From Eimeria necatrix (lineage: Eukaryota; Apicomplexa; Conoidasida; Eucoccidiorida; Eimeriidae), in the NCBI RefSeq assembly GCF_000499385.1, contig NW_013652291.1:1-64000 (forward strand): 64,000 bases of DNA, written 5' to 3'. Position 1 is the first letter of the stretch. Each line of letters starts with the position of its first letter. The notes beneath the pieces are model-generated. The model was not told the origin of the DNA. It saw nothing but the letters and a program-made list of their open reading frames with translations, and ran no database searches. Shown here one piece after another: positions 46,901-60,000 of this stretch. Made by a program: the position numbers and the translations under genes.

Positions 46901-48249
46901 GTGTTGCTGGACTACAGGCAATTTCTACTGCCCATGGTTTGGGTGCGCAAGTATTTGGCCATGATGTGCGCTCTGCAACTCGTGAGGAAGTCGAGTCTTG
47001 CGGTGGAAAGTTCATTGGTTTGAGAATGGGAGAGGAGGGTGAAGTCCTCGGAGGATACGCACGCGAGATGGGTGATGCATATCAGAGAGCGCAACGCGAG
47101 ATGATTGCCAACACAATCAAGCACTGCGATGTCGTCATCTGTACCGCTGCTATTCACGGCAGACCTTCACCAAAGCTCATATCACGCGACATGTTGCGCT
47201 CAATGAAGCCTGGCTCCGTCGTCGTGGATCTTGCAACAGAGTTCGGTGATGTGCGCTCCGGCTGGGGTGGAAACGTCGAGGTTTCGCCTAAGGACGACCA
47301 GATTGTCGTTGATGGCGTCACTGTCATTGGCCGCAGACGCATAGAGACCCGCATGCCTATTCAGGCGTCTGAGCTGTTCTCCATGAACATATGCAACCTC
47401 CTTGAGGATCTTGGTGGTGGCAGCAACTTCCGCATCAACATGGACGACGAAGTCATCAGAGGATTGGTCGCAGTCTACCAAGGTCGCAACGTGTGGCAGC
47501 CATCGCAGCCCACTCCTGTTTCCAGGACACCTCCACGCGGCCACGTGCCACCGCCGTCTGCACCTGGTGCACCAGCTCCTGAGAAGCCTGGAGCCTTTGC
47601 TCAAGCACTTGCTTCTGATGCATTCTTCGCAATGTGTCTTGTTGTTGCTGCCGCTGTTGTCGGACTCCTTGGCAGTAAGCATATTTGTGTCACTGAATAC
47701 GTGGACACAGATGGCAATTATCGTCTTCAACAGTTGTCCTTGACCCTGTGGAGCTCAAGCATTTGACTCTCCTCGGCTTGTCTCTTATCGTCGGCTACTA
47801 CTGGTGAGCAAGATTCATAAAACCATCTTCTCGACTCTATTATAAAAGGATTTCTTTCAGCGTGTGGGCTGTTACGCCTTCTCTTCACACACCATTGATG
47901 TCTGTGACAAATGCCGTACGTTCGATAAATATTCACAGAAATCCGCGGCCTTCGTGCATGCATGTTCTCTCAGCTTTCGGGAGTCATTGTCATTGGCTGC
48001 ATGCTTGGTAGGTTCAAATTAATCTAATATACTGCATGAACATCTCCCAAGCGTTGTTTCAGAGTACGGAACCGCCATGATATCCGGATTCACTCTTCTC
48101 GCCGTCATTGGAACCTTCTTGGCTTCTGTCAACGTTGCTGGTAAGGAACACATTTCATGCTAGTCTGCTGCAGACTGGTGCTTTATACTAATTACCTTGC
48201 AGGTGGATTCTTCGTAACTCACCGCATGCTGAAGATGTTTCAGATATAA
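43906..48249 (+). CDS. NAD(P) transhydrogenase, single chain with beta half before alpha half
   Basis: Proton-translocating enzyme coupling NADH oxidation to NADP reduction. Nineteen exons: 43906-44066, 44121-44312, 44371-44563, 44623-44737, 44794-44947, 45004-45126, 45185-45268, 45324-45534, 45594-45657, 45713-46044, 46102-46301, 46356-46556, 46616-46714, 46770-47674, 47734-47803, 47861-47915, 47974-48007, 48063-48140, 48203-48249. They sum to 3,318 bases, 1,105 residues, every junction in phase. Order: signal peptide ([12 protein letters not shown]), PntB membrane domain ([33 protein letters not shown]), NADP-binding dIII ([54 protein letters not shown]), then PntA NAD-binding dI ([14 protein letters not shown] with [15 protein letters not shown]), a Pro-rich linker and the final PntA membrane helices (TPLMSVTNA). 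Beta-then-alpha order is opposite to the animal enzyme and is known for Eimeria, where the protein is reported from refractile bodies. All required halves are present, so it should be active. Confidence 0.97.
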
Positions 48250-48774
48250 GGGGAAAACCCCCTTGAGTTAATCTTAACTCAGAATAACTCTTTTTCAATT
48301 GTTGTAAAACTGTACTCGTTGCAATCATTGTTGGGTATTTCCTACGATTTCGAAAACCAGCTACAATAAGTTATAGCCTAGATTTAAAGCATTTCGCAGT
48401 AGAAAGACTAAGACAGATTGAAGACATAAGAGACGGTGGAAAGTAGTATCAAGCTTTAAAATGTTCGAAGTGCCCAAGATATTTCCTCGCATTTTCTTCG
48501 CTGATATGGATCTCAAGGGCCATCCGCTGCAGCCTTTATCACATCAAGTCATTACTCTAATCTGAAATGCAGAAGATATCCCACTGGAATCAAGTTCCCA
48601 ATCCAAAGGTTGAGAGGATGTAAGACTGTCGAAGGTGGCGAATGATTCTAGCAAATTTCCCAGGAGATATTTCTCTACAACCTGATTCGGTAGTAGGTTG
48701 TGTCGTGGTGGTCTATTGCTTCCTTCAGCCTCACATGCAATGCGATTGCTTCCTGTCAGTATAGGTTAAGCAAA
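48250..48774. other. Convergent spacer
   Basis: About 525 bases between the 3' ends of the transhydrogenase and the next minus-strand gene. Slightly AT-rich after 48290. No gene, repeat or hairpin of note. Confidence 0.5.
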
Positions 48775-51700
48775 TTACCGCACGAGTTCAGCTGAAGAAA
48801 TTTGGCGAGGATCTTCTAACTGCAATTTTTCTTGGCGCAGAGAAGCAGAAAAGTGCGAAAGCCATTCGGTGACGCCTTCAGCGAGAGACGTATCATGAGA
48901 GTAGTGTTGGTGCAAACAGTTGACGGTATCCTTGCACAGCATTTCTAGAAGGTCATTGTCTTTTGAGCGGATCAGCTGGCGGGCCACTGAATCAACAGCA
49001 CTTGTTATTGCTCTGAAAAAAAGAACGTGGACAAGCTATCATACATAAAAGTATCTTCTTTTTCCGGAACCATATGCAGTTTTGCCCGCTTTTCCAGGTA
49101 TTTTATTCACTCACAGCTCTTCGGATCGCTGGAAGCGGGGGCTTCGTTTGATGGGGTTCTCTTTGGCAAGCAAAGCAGAGGTAGATAGCCCACAGAGAAT
49201 TTGCGGATAAAATTCTTCCACACCCAATCCAATGGAGAGGAGCAGCTCCAAAGTTTGCAAGCCTGCAGCCCTCACAGGAAGCAACACCACATATTCCGGT
49301 TTCCACGGGAGCTTTCAATCTCTTTCACGGGCGACAGAGTCCTATGGGTGTTTTTCTCACCCTCCAAAACAGCATCCGCCGAAACGCTTTCAATCGCGTC
49401 CAAACAAAAGCTCATCCAGTCAGACAGTCTCAAGTTCGCGGAGGGTCCGGCGAACTTCAGCAGTTCCCTCGTCCGCTTGAGGAAGGAGGCGCGGAGACCG
49501 TCTCCGGCGTTTAGAACCGTGTGGCACATGTCAATCAAGAAGTCTTGGCTACGCAAAAACACAGATTGCTTTAATCGTGGGCAGTCTTCATTCACAGAAA
49601 CATTTAGCACCACAAGCGACCTGAAACAGCTGCATGCCTTAGCTGACGCACCAGTCTAGAAACGAGTAGTCGCATCCTTCCAGATGTGTGCGACAGACGA
49701 ATGTAGTGAAGGCCTCGAGATAAGCCTCGAAACAGGTGTCAACTTCGGTGTAAATTGGAAAGCCCCCCATCAATGCCTACGCGAAATGGACAACATATCT
49801 TGTTTTTGCGATAGAAGTAGGCACAAAATACAGATTCATATAGCAGCAAGCAACGGCTCTCTATATAAGAGTGCATATTGCAAAGGACAAAAGGTGTCAG
49901 TCTTCTGTACCTGGAGAATAGGCACGCTGAAACTGTCGAGAGCTGAGAACAGCAACAAAAGTAAAAACATTTAGTATTATGAGCAGCGGACCACACAGGC
50001 AACCTTCTGCGAAGGCTGCGTATTAATTCCCTTGCACTGTGAAACGTAAGAATAATTCCGCTTCCTCTCACCACCCACAGGAGAGCTTGAAATGACCTCG
50101 TGTAGACATGTCCAGCCCAAAAAGCGAACTTCGTCTGCGTTTGCCGCAAAGATAATTCTCACACATTGAAAATTTTGTTAGCACCACGATCCAGCACAGT
50201 GCCCGCAGTACATGGGCGACCGTTTATTAGATTGATACTCATCGAGTCTCTTTCTTCAGTCACAGAATATTTCGCAGTCTGGTACTTTTGCTTCAGTGCG
50301 TACCCTGAGGGACGTCCAGTAGACGAAGAAGTGGTGGTACAATTAGGACGACACTCCGCTCGCCTTCAGTGATCTACATGCAAAAACTCACGGCAAGTAC
50401 AGGCTGCTCCACTCGTCCTAGACGTCAAGATAGAGTGCAGCCATAAATGCATCATACATACATGCAATTAAGCATACATGCATGGTTCTGACGAGAGCAA
50501 TCAAAATCCGCGCAGCCTGTACAGCCATTCGGAATGCGCCTTCGTCACTCAGATACGACAGAAAGCCCCGTTCAGAACCTCTGTGAACTACTGAGTATCC
50601 AGATGTGGGGAGTTCTGGTGGTAAATTAAGCAATTGCTCGTCAGGAAGGCCTTCAGGCAGTCGCAGCCGTCCTGCAGTGAGGAACACTCAAAGCGACAAT
50701 GCGATGGCGCAGCAAAAGATGATATACGCGTGACGAATAGCACTAATAAGGATCAATTGCGCATATTGTGGAAGACAGCTCTAAAGGGACTCTGCAGGGA
50801 GGCTTGCCTGTAAGTGGGCAACGCGGGTCAACTCCTCTTCCCTGCTCCTGGATCTGGAACTTGGCAATCGCGGTTGCTGCAGCACTAGTAAGTAAAATGC
50901 GTGAATCGGCGCGGTCTGCGTTGACCTGAAAGGCCTTGGGAAGCTCTTTGGCTGTTAGTGCACGAGAGCACAAGCCCGTGACGGCGTGTACAAAGACAGT
51001 GGATGACAGTCCCAGGAAATGGGACCGCACTGTCCCCTTTGACCTGCAGATGAAGTATTCTTCGCTCTCCTCTAGCAAAGCTGCATCACTCAACAACGTA
51101 CACCTACGCACAACTGTATAAGAATATGCGCAACGGCACATCTAGAAAGTACTTGAAGGGATATCCACTTGCCCGCAAAGCACTGCAACTTTTAAAAACC
51201 TTTTCATTAGCTGAAAATTTAATTCCTTTTGTATTTGTTAATGATCCAGCACGAGTATAAATGAATACTAAAATGCAATTAAAAGCTCTTCCTATCTTGA
51301 AAAACAAAAGACCAATGGTAGCACTTAAAGTAAAACGAGGAGGTGCATTACTTTGTAAAATGCATTATATTTCGCACAGCGTATTTCCGGCAATAAGACA
51401 TCCGACCTCTTGCTTTTCGGACCACCGATTCATCAGTGGCAGCCGCAGCAGCTCCAAAGGTCTCCAGACATTTGGAAGATCCTTGTATATTGAGGGCGAA
51501 AGACAGAAGCAGTCCCTGAGCCTCGGAAGTAGCAAATTCAACAGTCTATTGCACTTTGGTAGTTTGCACTGTAGGTGATGTCATAGGAGTATCCAGCATT
51601 CCAGACGCACTTCTCCATCTCCTGCGCTACGCGGAGGCGCGCACTGCTGCCTACCTTGACAGTTGCATAGATATAAACTGCCGCTTTGTTCGGCGCGCCT

Positions 51701-53349
51701 TCAGGTGCTGGGAAGTCTGGCGCGGCGAATGCCCAACAACAGCTATTTTCTGCTGGTCTCTCTGCCACTTCCTGGCTTCGAGCTGATGTATGCTGGGACG
51801 AGCTTGCAACCCAACGGAGATGAGGAGGCAAATGCGCTGCGAGAATCATCTTCTCGACCTCACTACCGAAGCGGAAGTCAACCTGCCCCCCCTGAGTCGA
51901 AGACGACGAGTTGTGAATATTTTTCTTCGCTGCATTTGGGATAAGAACATCTCTTAAGTCGTCCAAAGCAACAAGGAGCTGGCGGGCAGTTTCAGCACAA
52001 ATCTGATGCTGCACAGACGCTTCCGCTTCAGCTGCAGCCTTGGCATCCTTCCCCTCTTGACTCGGCTTTGGCGCTGTTCCCCGCACGCTCCCCTGAGCGC
52101 CTGCCGATGCTCCATCAGCTGCCGCTTTCGCGGGCAGCGCACAGGCGGCGAGGAGTCTCGAAGAGGAAACGAGAACTTTGGGGCACCGAAGTAAGAGCGC
52201 GAGCAGGCGAGTCTGTTGAAGATGCTGAGAAGAACTGCACAGGCGCCCGGAGGCAACCCAGTTGGGAAGGTTGCACCTGACAAGTGAGGAGAGGGGCCCA
52301 GATGCAATCCGCTCGATGGCGTGTTCCAGTGTGTCCCCAACGCTGGAAGATGTTTGAGCTGCAGATGCAGAGCACTCTTGTCCAATGCCATCTCCCGTTC
52401 TGCTGCTGCAGGAGGACTCCCACTTGAGTCTGAATGAAAGCCTCTCATCGAGCCACGCAAGGATCTTCGGTAGCATATGAGTAGCAATTGATGGCGACAC
52501 TCGTATAAGAATGTCCAAGGCAAATAGTGCTTCTGCACACCAGCACAGCAGCCGCAGAATCTGGCCATGAAAGCGTGCTCCACGATTCAGCAATTTGTAA
52601 AGGGAAAGCGCCGTAGTCAATGCAAAGTCGTTGCTAAAAGGCTTACCTCTTACTACGTCATCAGCGGACACGGATTCAACTTTACAGCGGTCCGTAGCGT
52701 CAGAATCGGGCACACTTGGGCCAGACGAGGAGCCACTGGATTTGCTGGGATGATGGGAGCAGTCGGCCGGCGTCTGCGCCGCTGGTTGCTTTGTTGGCGG
52801 TGGAAACAGAAAACACTCAGCTGAAAGTAGAAGAGCGATTGCCCAGTAAAGAGCAGCTTGGCAAAGAGCTCGCTGGTACTTCAATCTTTCCTCCGCCTCT
52901 CCACTGCTTTCATTGCCCTCATCTTCCCCGCTTCCTGCCTCCTGTTGTCCATCAGCAGGACTGGAACTGCCGAGGGCGGCTTCGAAATGGGCCCGCACTT
53001 GTGCCACAAAGTGCCTTGTCAGCCACTGAGTCTTATGATCAGATGCTTCCTGGGGCTCTGCCGATAAGCGTGTGGTCTCTGCTGACTGCGTTTCGACGGC
53101 CTCTGTAAGGGGGTCATTTAACTGAGACTCGAAGTCAGAGGCCACGTCAGTGTGGGTCGGCTGGCTTGCGCCAGATGATACTTTAGTGACAGATGAAGCT
53201 AAGGTATCTGACTGACATAATGAACAGGGTTGCAGCAACTGGGAGAGCGCCACGCGCAATGAAACAGCATACAGAGGCCGACTGCTGCTGAGGCGCTGGG
53301 CTGCAACCGCAGCCGCCGCATCGCGAGAGCGTTGGGAAGCTAGTGGCAT
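48775..53349 (-). CDS. Large helical protein, multi-exon, function unknown (model incomplete)
   Basis: First exon 53349-51655 (ATG in frame, 565 codons), second from about 51532 with a TAG acceptor (TVEFATSEAQG), third about 51126-50808, fourth 50671 to about 50473, fifth about 50371-50303, then less certain pieces near 50150, 49613-49280 and a last exon about 49015-48775. Junctions 1-2 and 3-5 keep phase; the third intron has a GC donor. The first exon alternates helices (LRLLCWCAEALFALDILIRV, MLPKILAWLDERL) with Ser/Ala/Glu-rich loops. Later exons show VLIVPPLLRLLDVPQ and LLEMLCKDTVNCLHQHY. The overall look is of a helical-repeat scaffold such as HEAT or ARM proteins; transport receptor or coat subunit is possible but unproven. 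No signal peptide. Confidence 0.55.
51150..51370 (+). other. AT-rich coding-like island inside an intron
   Basis: In the plus direction it reads as the end of one frame (KYLKGYPLARKALQLLK to FVFVNDPARV, TAA) directly followed by an ATG opening another (MNTKMQLKALPILKNKRPMV, then LKVKRGGALLCK). Codons are A/T-ending, unlike neighbouring genes, and the stop-then-start spacing resembles an organelle operon. It lies within an inferred intron of a minus-strand gene. It could be an organelle-derived insertion or chance. Confidence 0.35.
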
Positions 53350-54038
53350 CGTAATAAGCACCCTCCTTAGTTTAAAAACGTGGGAAGGGCTCGTCTAGAC
53401 CAGCCGAAGACAGCCGCGGAGGCCTCGGGGGCCCATAGTGCTGGAAACGTAGGAGTGGCATGTGAAGCTCCAAGCGTATATCACGCTTCTCCATAAAAGC
53501 AGTATTATGCTTAGGCAAAATGCAGTTAATTGATGCGCCTATTTAATGCATGCTTCTTCTAGCTGGACTGCATGCAGATCATCTCGACATACTCTGGGGG
53601 CCCAACAAGGTCTGCCGGAGTGGAAGTCAAGAAGTCTAAACATGCGTCGTCAAACAATGATGCCAATAAGCTTTCATGTGGCATTTTTTTACCACTTTGC
53701 ACGGGGCTTGAGGCTCAATATTGCTAATGTTATTGGTAAAAGCGTAGTACGGTAGAAGAGACCCTCGAGGTCCCACTCACTCAGTTTGAGTGGGTCGGCA
53801 TTTCGGCAGGTATAAAGGCTTGTCTGGAGGGGCTCTCCTTTCCGCTATTGAATGACAAAGATGTTGAAACTCAATATTTAGATCAGAAGAAACTACGAGA
53901 ACCATTGCAAACTGCCTCGGGCCTACTGGGGTCAAATCACCTCAGTTTGAGATTTCCTCGTGTAGGGCCCCACATTAGTCACAGAGCGGGAAAAGGATTA
54001 CATGAGGAAAGGAGTAAGTTCTAGGCAGTGGATTGCTT
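53350..54038. other. Divergent promoter region
   Basis: Lies between two genes transcribed away from each other, so it should contain both promoters. An imperfect direct repeat of the phrase cactcagtttgag occurs at about 53775-53790 and caccTCAGTTTGAG at about 53938-53951. No TATA-like or named element can be assigned. A plus-strand frame at 53546-53755 has no support. Confidence 0.45.
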
Positions 54039-57000
54039 ATGGTTTCTCTGAAAAATCGAGGTGGGGGCCAATGGGGGTCTTCCTCCAACGGCAGCTCACG
54101 GTCTTCATCTAGGCCAAGGGAAAAGTGCTCAGAAGAGGAAATACGGCGAGCGGAGCTCCTTGGCTCCGCCTGGCTGCAGCGTTACCGGCAGATAGAAGGC
54201 ACAAGTCTGCTGCCATCAGTAGAACCCTTGGATGAGCTATTGCTGGGCCTTGACTTCTTCGAGGACCTGAGGGAAGAAGACGTCCGCGCCTTACCTGCAG
54301 ACCCTTCCAGAGGAGGTCATGCAGAGGAGAAGGACCAAGGCGAGGACGAAGAAGGCTCAAACGTTGGAAATGAAGAAAATGACACTTCTGCTGAAGCCAG
54401 TAACCCATGTGGCGAGCCCAAACAAACTGATCACAGTACAGACGAATCACACAACAGAACGCAGCACCTACGGGCGATACCTACAGTCATACCGAACGAG
54501 AACGTCTACGTTGGCTTTTTCTTTCCTCTGTTCCTTCAAGAGGCAAAACAAGCCCTTGCTAGAGCCATCAAGGTCGACCTGGGGCCACCGGAGGACTTTA
54601 TACAGGTCAGCTGGCACGCAGCCATTCCGACCGTTACTTCTCCCATATAAATCCCTTATTAGCAGAGTCAGAGAGCACACTGAGACTCTTCTACATTGAG
54701 TTGGCCGCCGTACTTTTAAAATTTACTCGTTCTTTCTTTCATGTTTCCTCAACATTGCCTCGCAGCAAAGCGGCGAGCCTCGCGGTTCTCTTCTCTCTCT
54801 GCATCTGAGCCGAACTGGGAGCGCTGCAGCGGCCTCTGAATCGGTATGCCGGTATTGCCACGGCGACTTGGTCTTGATGTACATTCCAGCAGCAGCAGCT
54901 GACACAAATGAGGCGAAGGCGGCGCAGCAAAAAGACAGCAGCAAGGAAGCAACCCAAGACGCCTCTGCGAAGGATAATGCAACTGCCGACAGCGGAAAAG
55001 CGGATGAGACTGATGAGGCGCAGGTGCAGCCAACGTGTAAACCTTTGAAGGCGAGGGATTTGGACTGTCATGTTCTCGCGGTTGTGTCCCAGGGTCAGCA
55101 CGAGTCTATTACTGTTAAACTCCTCACGCCTCTGGGGCCCGCCTACAGTGGCAGAACTGTGCATGGAGTGGAAGGATCATCGGACTCCGCAGAAGTGTAC
55201 AACCCAGCCACAGGCCGTCCCTATGGATTTTTACTTCCCAGAGAGAGGCAGCGCTTGGTGAAGCTGGTGAAGGCACTGAACGCTCAGTTCACCAGGTGGA
55301 CGGTGCAGCGAATCATGTCCCTCACAACTCTATACAGAGAGTTCCAGGTGACCATTGCCACGCTGTTAAGATGTCTGTATTATTCTGTCCGTCCTTCCCT
55401 GATTATGCGGGTTTGGCTGCCTCCTCCCTTTCTTCTACGCACGGGCATATTTGTGTCTGTCTTCTTCTCTGCCTCTCTCCCTCCTGGGATGTAGATTAGT
55501 GCATTTGCTGTTTTGCATGCGTGTAAATATGCATGGCTTCACATCTACTTGTACATCTGTATATTCGCCTGCATGGTTGTACGTGCACAGATGCTTATGG
55601 ATATGCACGTGTGTACATGAACCAGCTTATGTGTGGTGGAGTACAAGCAAGCGCATGGGCCAGTTTGTATGCTTACATGTGTGTAAATTCATGCGTTCAA
55701 TTGTGAACATTTCTACGGATGAATGCCTGAGTCTCTGTGTGTGTGCATGCCTTTACTTTTGCGTTTCCTGTAAATCCCTTGTGTCGTCAGTACTGAGTTG
55801 CAGGCTAATGGTTTGTGATGACTTTTCTGCATTACGGCTACAGGGATTGATGTCCTTACCTGATCTTCTGCTAAAAGACAGTCTCTTCCGATTGGCGCCG
55901 ACGGGCCCATCGTCCCAACGGGAATCCGGCAAAAATAAGCTTCTTGGTCCCCTAAACAACCCTCTTTTGGAAAGTAACGAAGACAACAGTGAGACACTAC
56001 AGGGAGATGAAGAAGAAGGGGAAGCTGCTGCTCCTCCTGTAGCCATGGCCTCTAGTGATGCGCCACCAGCCACCTCCGATGTGCCTGGCACATTGTCCGC
56101 CTCGCCTCCTTCAAGAAAGAGTGAAGTATCCGCTGACACTGCAGAAGAGCTAGCTGACGATAAGCCACAGCAAAACGAAAAACGCCTTGTCATTCCAAAG
56201 GCTCTGCGAGAGCGTTTAGAGAGCCTGTACAACGCAAGTCAGCTTGCTGCCCTTGAGGATTCCCTTAAGGTTGAAGGGGTCACCCTAATTCAGGGCCCCC
56301 CAGGCACTGGAAAGACGTCCACTATTGTTGGAGTTGTTTCTGTCATCCTTCACGCCCAGTTGGAAGGGCAGCAAGACCATAAGTCGGGCCTTCCTAGCGT
56401 GAGTTGCAGGCCAATCATGACTTGCGTGAACTGCGTAGTTGGAAAACTGTTCTTTTTGTAGCGACAAAAGGGCGACGCCCACACTACTCAGCTGAGTGGA
56501 CTGCTATTGCTTCTAACTTTGCGGGCGCTCTAAAAGTCGCTTTCGTTTTGTCACCTGCAGAAAGAACGCAGCACTGCGGAGGAAAAAATGCAGGTCCAGG
56601 AGGTGAAAGCAAAAGGGACAACATCGTCTTCTTTAAAACGTCGTCCATGGCTTCAGCGTGAGCAGTGCTAAGGAAGCTTCATTTGTTTGTCTAACTGCCT
56701 CGGCCCCTTTTAGTTTCCTTGCACTGGGGCACAATGAGGCGTTTTGAGCTGGCGAATGCACGCAGGCCTTCTTGCTTGTTACGTGGCTATTAAGCGAGGA
56801 AGTGATGTTGTGCCGTGTTTCTCAGCAAACTACACAGCTTGGATGGACCTGGACGAGATCACTTTAGAAGACCTTGACAGCCGGATGTTGCTGCAGCCGG
56901 CAGCAATGCCAACTGAGCCGCCAATTATTCTTACAAGAGAGCGTCATGAACTGCAACCGGTGTATGTTTACATGTACTCGTCAGGGCGTCATCAGCTTCT

Positions 57001-60000
57001 TGGAGCTGTTCTCCTCAAACGCAGTAGAAATCAGTGTGCCAAAGGCTGCGGCGCAGGTCTCGTTAGTTGGGGCCACTACTTAGTGTACACGGCCACGTGT
57101 TTTGTAGGGGAGCCTGTTTTTGATGCTTGTTCTTTCCCTCAGGCGCATTTTGGTTTGTGCGCCTTCAAATGCTGCCATTGACGAGATTGTAAAGCGTCTT
57201 ACGGCAGATCCAGAGTCCGGTGGCGGAATATTTGATGGGAACGGTCAAAGATTCTCTCCTTCTGTCCGTCATTCCCACGGTTTTAAACTTCTGCCGTCAC
57301 TTTATGTTGAGTTCGAGCTCGCCAGTCATTCCTTAGATCTGTTGTTTCTGTTTGAAGTCAGTTTTCCTCCCATGTTTTTTAAAGGAGGGAACTGGAGGAG
57401 CACATGAATGGTCTGGTGTTGGGACTGAAGTTATGGCGTATGTTTCAAACCTTGGTTGCAGGTCGTGAGAGTCGGGCCAAATGTACACCCTGACCTGCTG
57501 CCGCACAGCCTGCAGTACAAAGCTCTACAGAGACTGAAGTCCAGAGGGGCAACTAATTTTGCTGCCCTATCAGTAAGCGATTTCTGGTATCGCTCTACCA
57601 GAGATTCGTATTTTTGGTGCGACGAAAGAGGGAAGACAGAAAGACATCTCACAGCTATCACACCGCTATCACACTGCAGGGACACGTTCACCGAACTCAC
57701 ACCTTTTGGAAGCTGAAGTCAACAGGATTTGGCACCGCAGGCTCTCAGGGCCTGAAACGATGCTACAAGACTTATTCTTTAGCAGTTAAATTGCTTTTAG
57801 CTGCGTGTGTCCAGCTTTGTGAGTGCATCAGTGCCTGGACCTCTGATTCCCTGGTAGCAGTCGTCCTGTATTTCTTCATGTGCCTTGGCTGTGTAGGCTG
57901 CGAAGGCGGACGTCCTGCGCGACAGCGTAATTGTTTGTGCGACAATCTCCGTTTGCGGCTCAAACGACTTGACGTCGCTTGCAGATTGTTTCGACACGGT
58001 GGTTGTAGACGAGGCCTCTCAGGTGGGACTCCACAAGCAGTGAGCCCGCTGTTCACTTCGGCTTCTTTGGCTTGGCGTCCCTTGAGTCTGCCTGACGGCA
58101 GATGCTTTTTGAGTGTATTTCACCTGCTACAGCGAAACTGACTGGTGTCTACTCTGCGTTTGCAGGCTGTTGAACTGGCGACACTTATCCCACTCAGACT
58201 TGGGTGCAGAAGGCTCATTCTTGTCGGTGACCCAAAACAACTGCCCGCCACCATTTTCTCGAGGGTCGCCATTCAGCTGGTGAGGTTCTAAACTTCTGAC
58301 TACTATTTTACTGCATAGAATAACTGGTTGTAACGATTTAACGTCCCCAAAACTTTGGCGTCTTGTGGGGCCTGTGAGCGCACAAGCTGCCTTTTGACGT
58401 GCGGTTATCATCATTAGACGCAACAGGAGTTCTGTTTTCACTTGGGCTTTTTCCACTCTCCACAGCGCTATGATCGATCACTGTTTCAACGTCTGGAAGG
58501 GGCGGGCCAGCCAACCAATATGCTGAGCCAGCAGTACCGCATGCATCCAGCGATCTCCCGCTTTGCTTCGGTTTCCTTCTACGAAGGACTCTTGAAGGAT
58601 GCTCCTCACTTACCCAATGGCCTTTGGACCCCCTTTCCTTTCTGGCACCGATTGCCAATCCTCCAGCCTCTTGTTTTCTTCAACCTCGACAGCGATCACA
58701 CAGTAAGCCGCTTGAATTACCATTCAGCAAAATTGTTGGCGCGTAGGTTATTACAACTTCATTTCGTGACGACGCAACTTGTTACATGTGGGATTTGCAG
58801 GAGGAGCATACATCTTTTGTCAACTACACAGAGGCAGATTTCGTGCGGCAGCTTGTTGATTTTTTGCGCCGACTGGTAAGGTCATAGGCCCTTCGCCTTC
58901 AGCTGTGAATTTTCGTCTCTGTCTGTTGGTTTCCTCCCTGTGCTGAGCTGTGGCGGCGTGAACAACTTCTATTTAGCTCTTTTCAAGGTTTTCTTTCTTG
59001 TGCAGTTTATAGCCTCTGGCCACGCCAAATGGGAGCACCGGCTGGCGGTGATCAGCCCGTATGCTCAACAGGTTGTCCTACTGCGCCGAACAATCAAAGC
59101 TTTGCTTGGAGTGTCTGAAGGGAAATCCTGCCCAGTAGATGTGAACACTGTAGACGGCTTCCAGGTAGAAACCAGGCTGCCCTCTCCAAGCGAGCTTGCC
59201 CCTTGCCCTGCTCATTAATGTCTTCATAGCACCTAAGCAGCATTCTCGTGAGATCCACGGTATTCAGCTTTGGCCATTCGCTGAATGAAACTTGCGTGCT
59301 AAGTGGATTTCAAAGAGCTCATAATACACTCCGTTTGATCGTTTGATCTGGCAGAGGGTTGAGGGAGCATTTAAGTTTCTTCATGACTTACGTACTTACG
59401 TGGTTGACAGGGCCAAGAAAAAGACTTCATAATTTTCTCAGCCGTTCGCGGAATTCGTAGTGACAGGGAGGAGGCGAAAAAAGGTACCGTTGGCTTTCTG
59501 GGAGACATGCGACGCCTGAACGTGGCCGTGACGAGAGGTCGTGTGAATCTTTGGATGGTTGGCAATGGCTGCTTCTTAAGAAGAGATAAGACGTGGGCTA
59601 GGCTGTATGCGTATGCTAAAGACCGTCATGCGCTTATATCTATTAGTCGCCGCAATGCGCAACACTCTGCTATCCTCACTAGATGGGTCCTCAAGTACTG
59701 CAAGACGCATCATGTAAGCGCAACATACCCGCGGTAGATTGGAAAGAGAATGTGTGAGGTGTCGCCATGCTTTGTATTATATGCATTTATCTAGCATTCG
59801 AAATGAAAAACGTTGGAGCCTTCACCGCGATCCCAGTTAGGTCGTACTGCTGGAGGAACTTGGCAACCTGTGTTCGTGTATTGTTTTACGAATTCAGCGA
59901 GATAGGAAGTTGCTTGAGGAGCACGCGCCTAAATTCTTAGCGGAACTGTCAGAGAGTTTGAAGGCAATGAGGGAACGGAAACAGAAACGAGGGGGCAAGG

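Noticed and set aside
55500..55840. Possible coding continuation of the Sen1 gene through 55348-55843
   Set aside because: The frame is open in part, but the text is TGTG/CATG-rich and the donor at 55347 and acceptor at 55843 join conserved-looking sequence in phase, so it is read as an intron.
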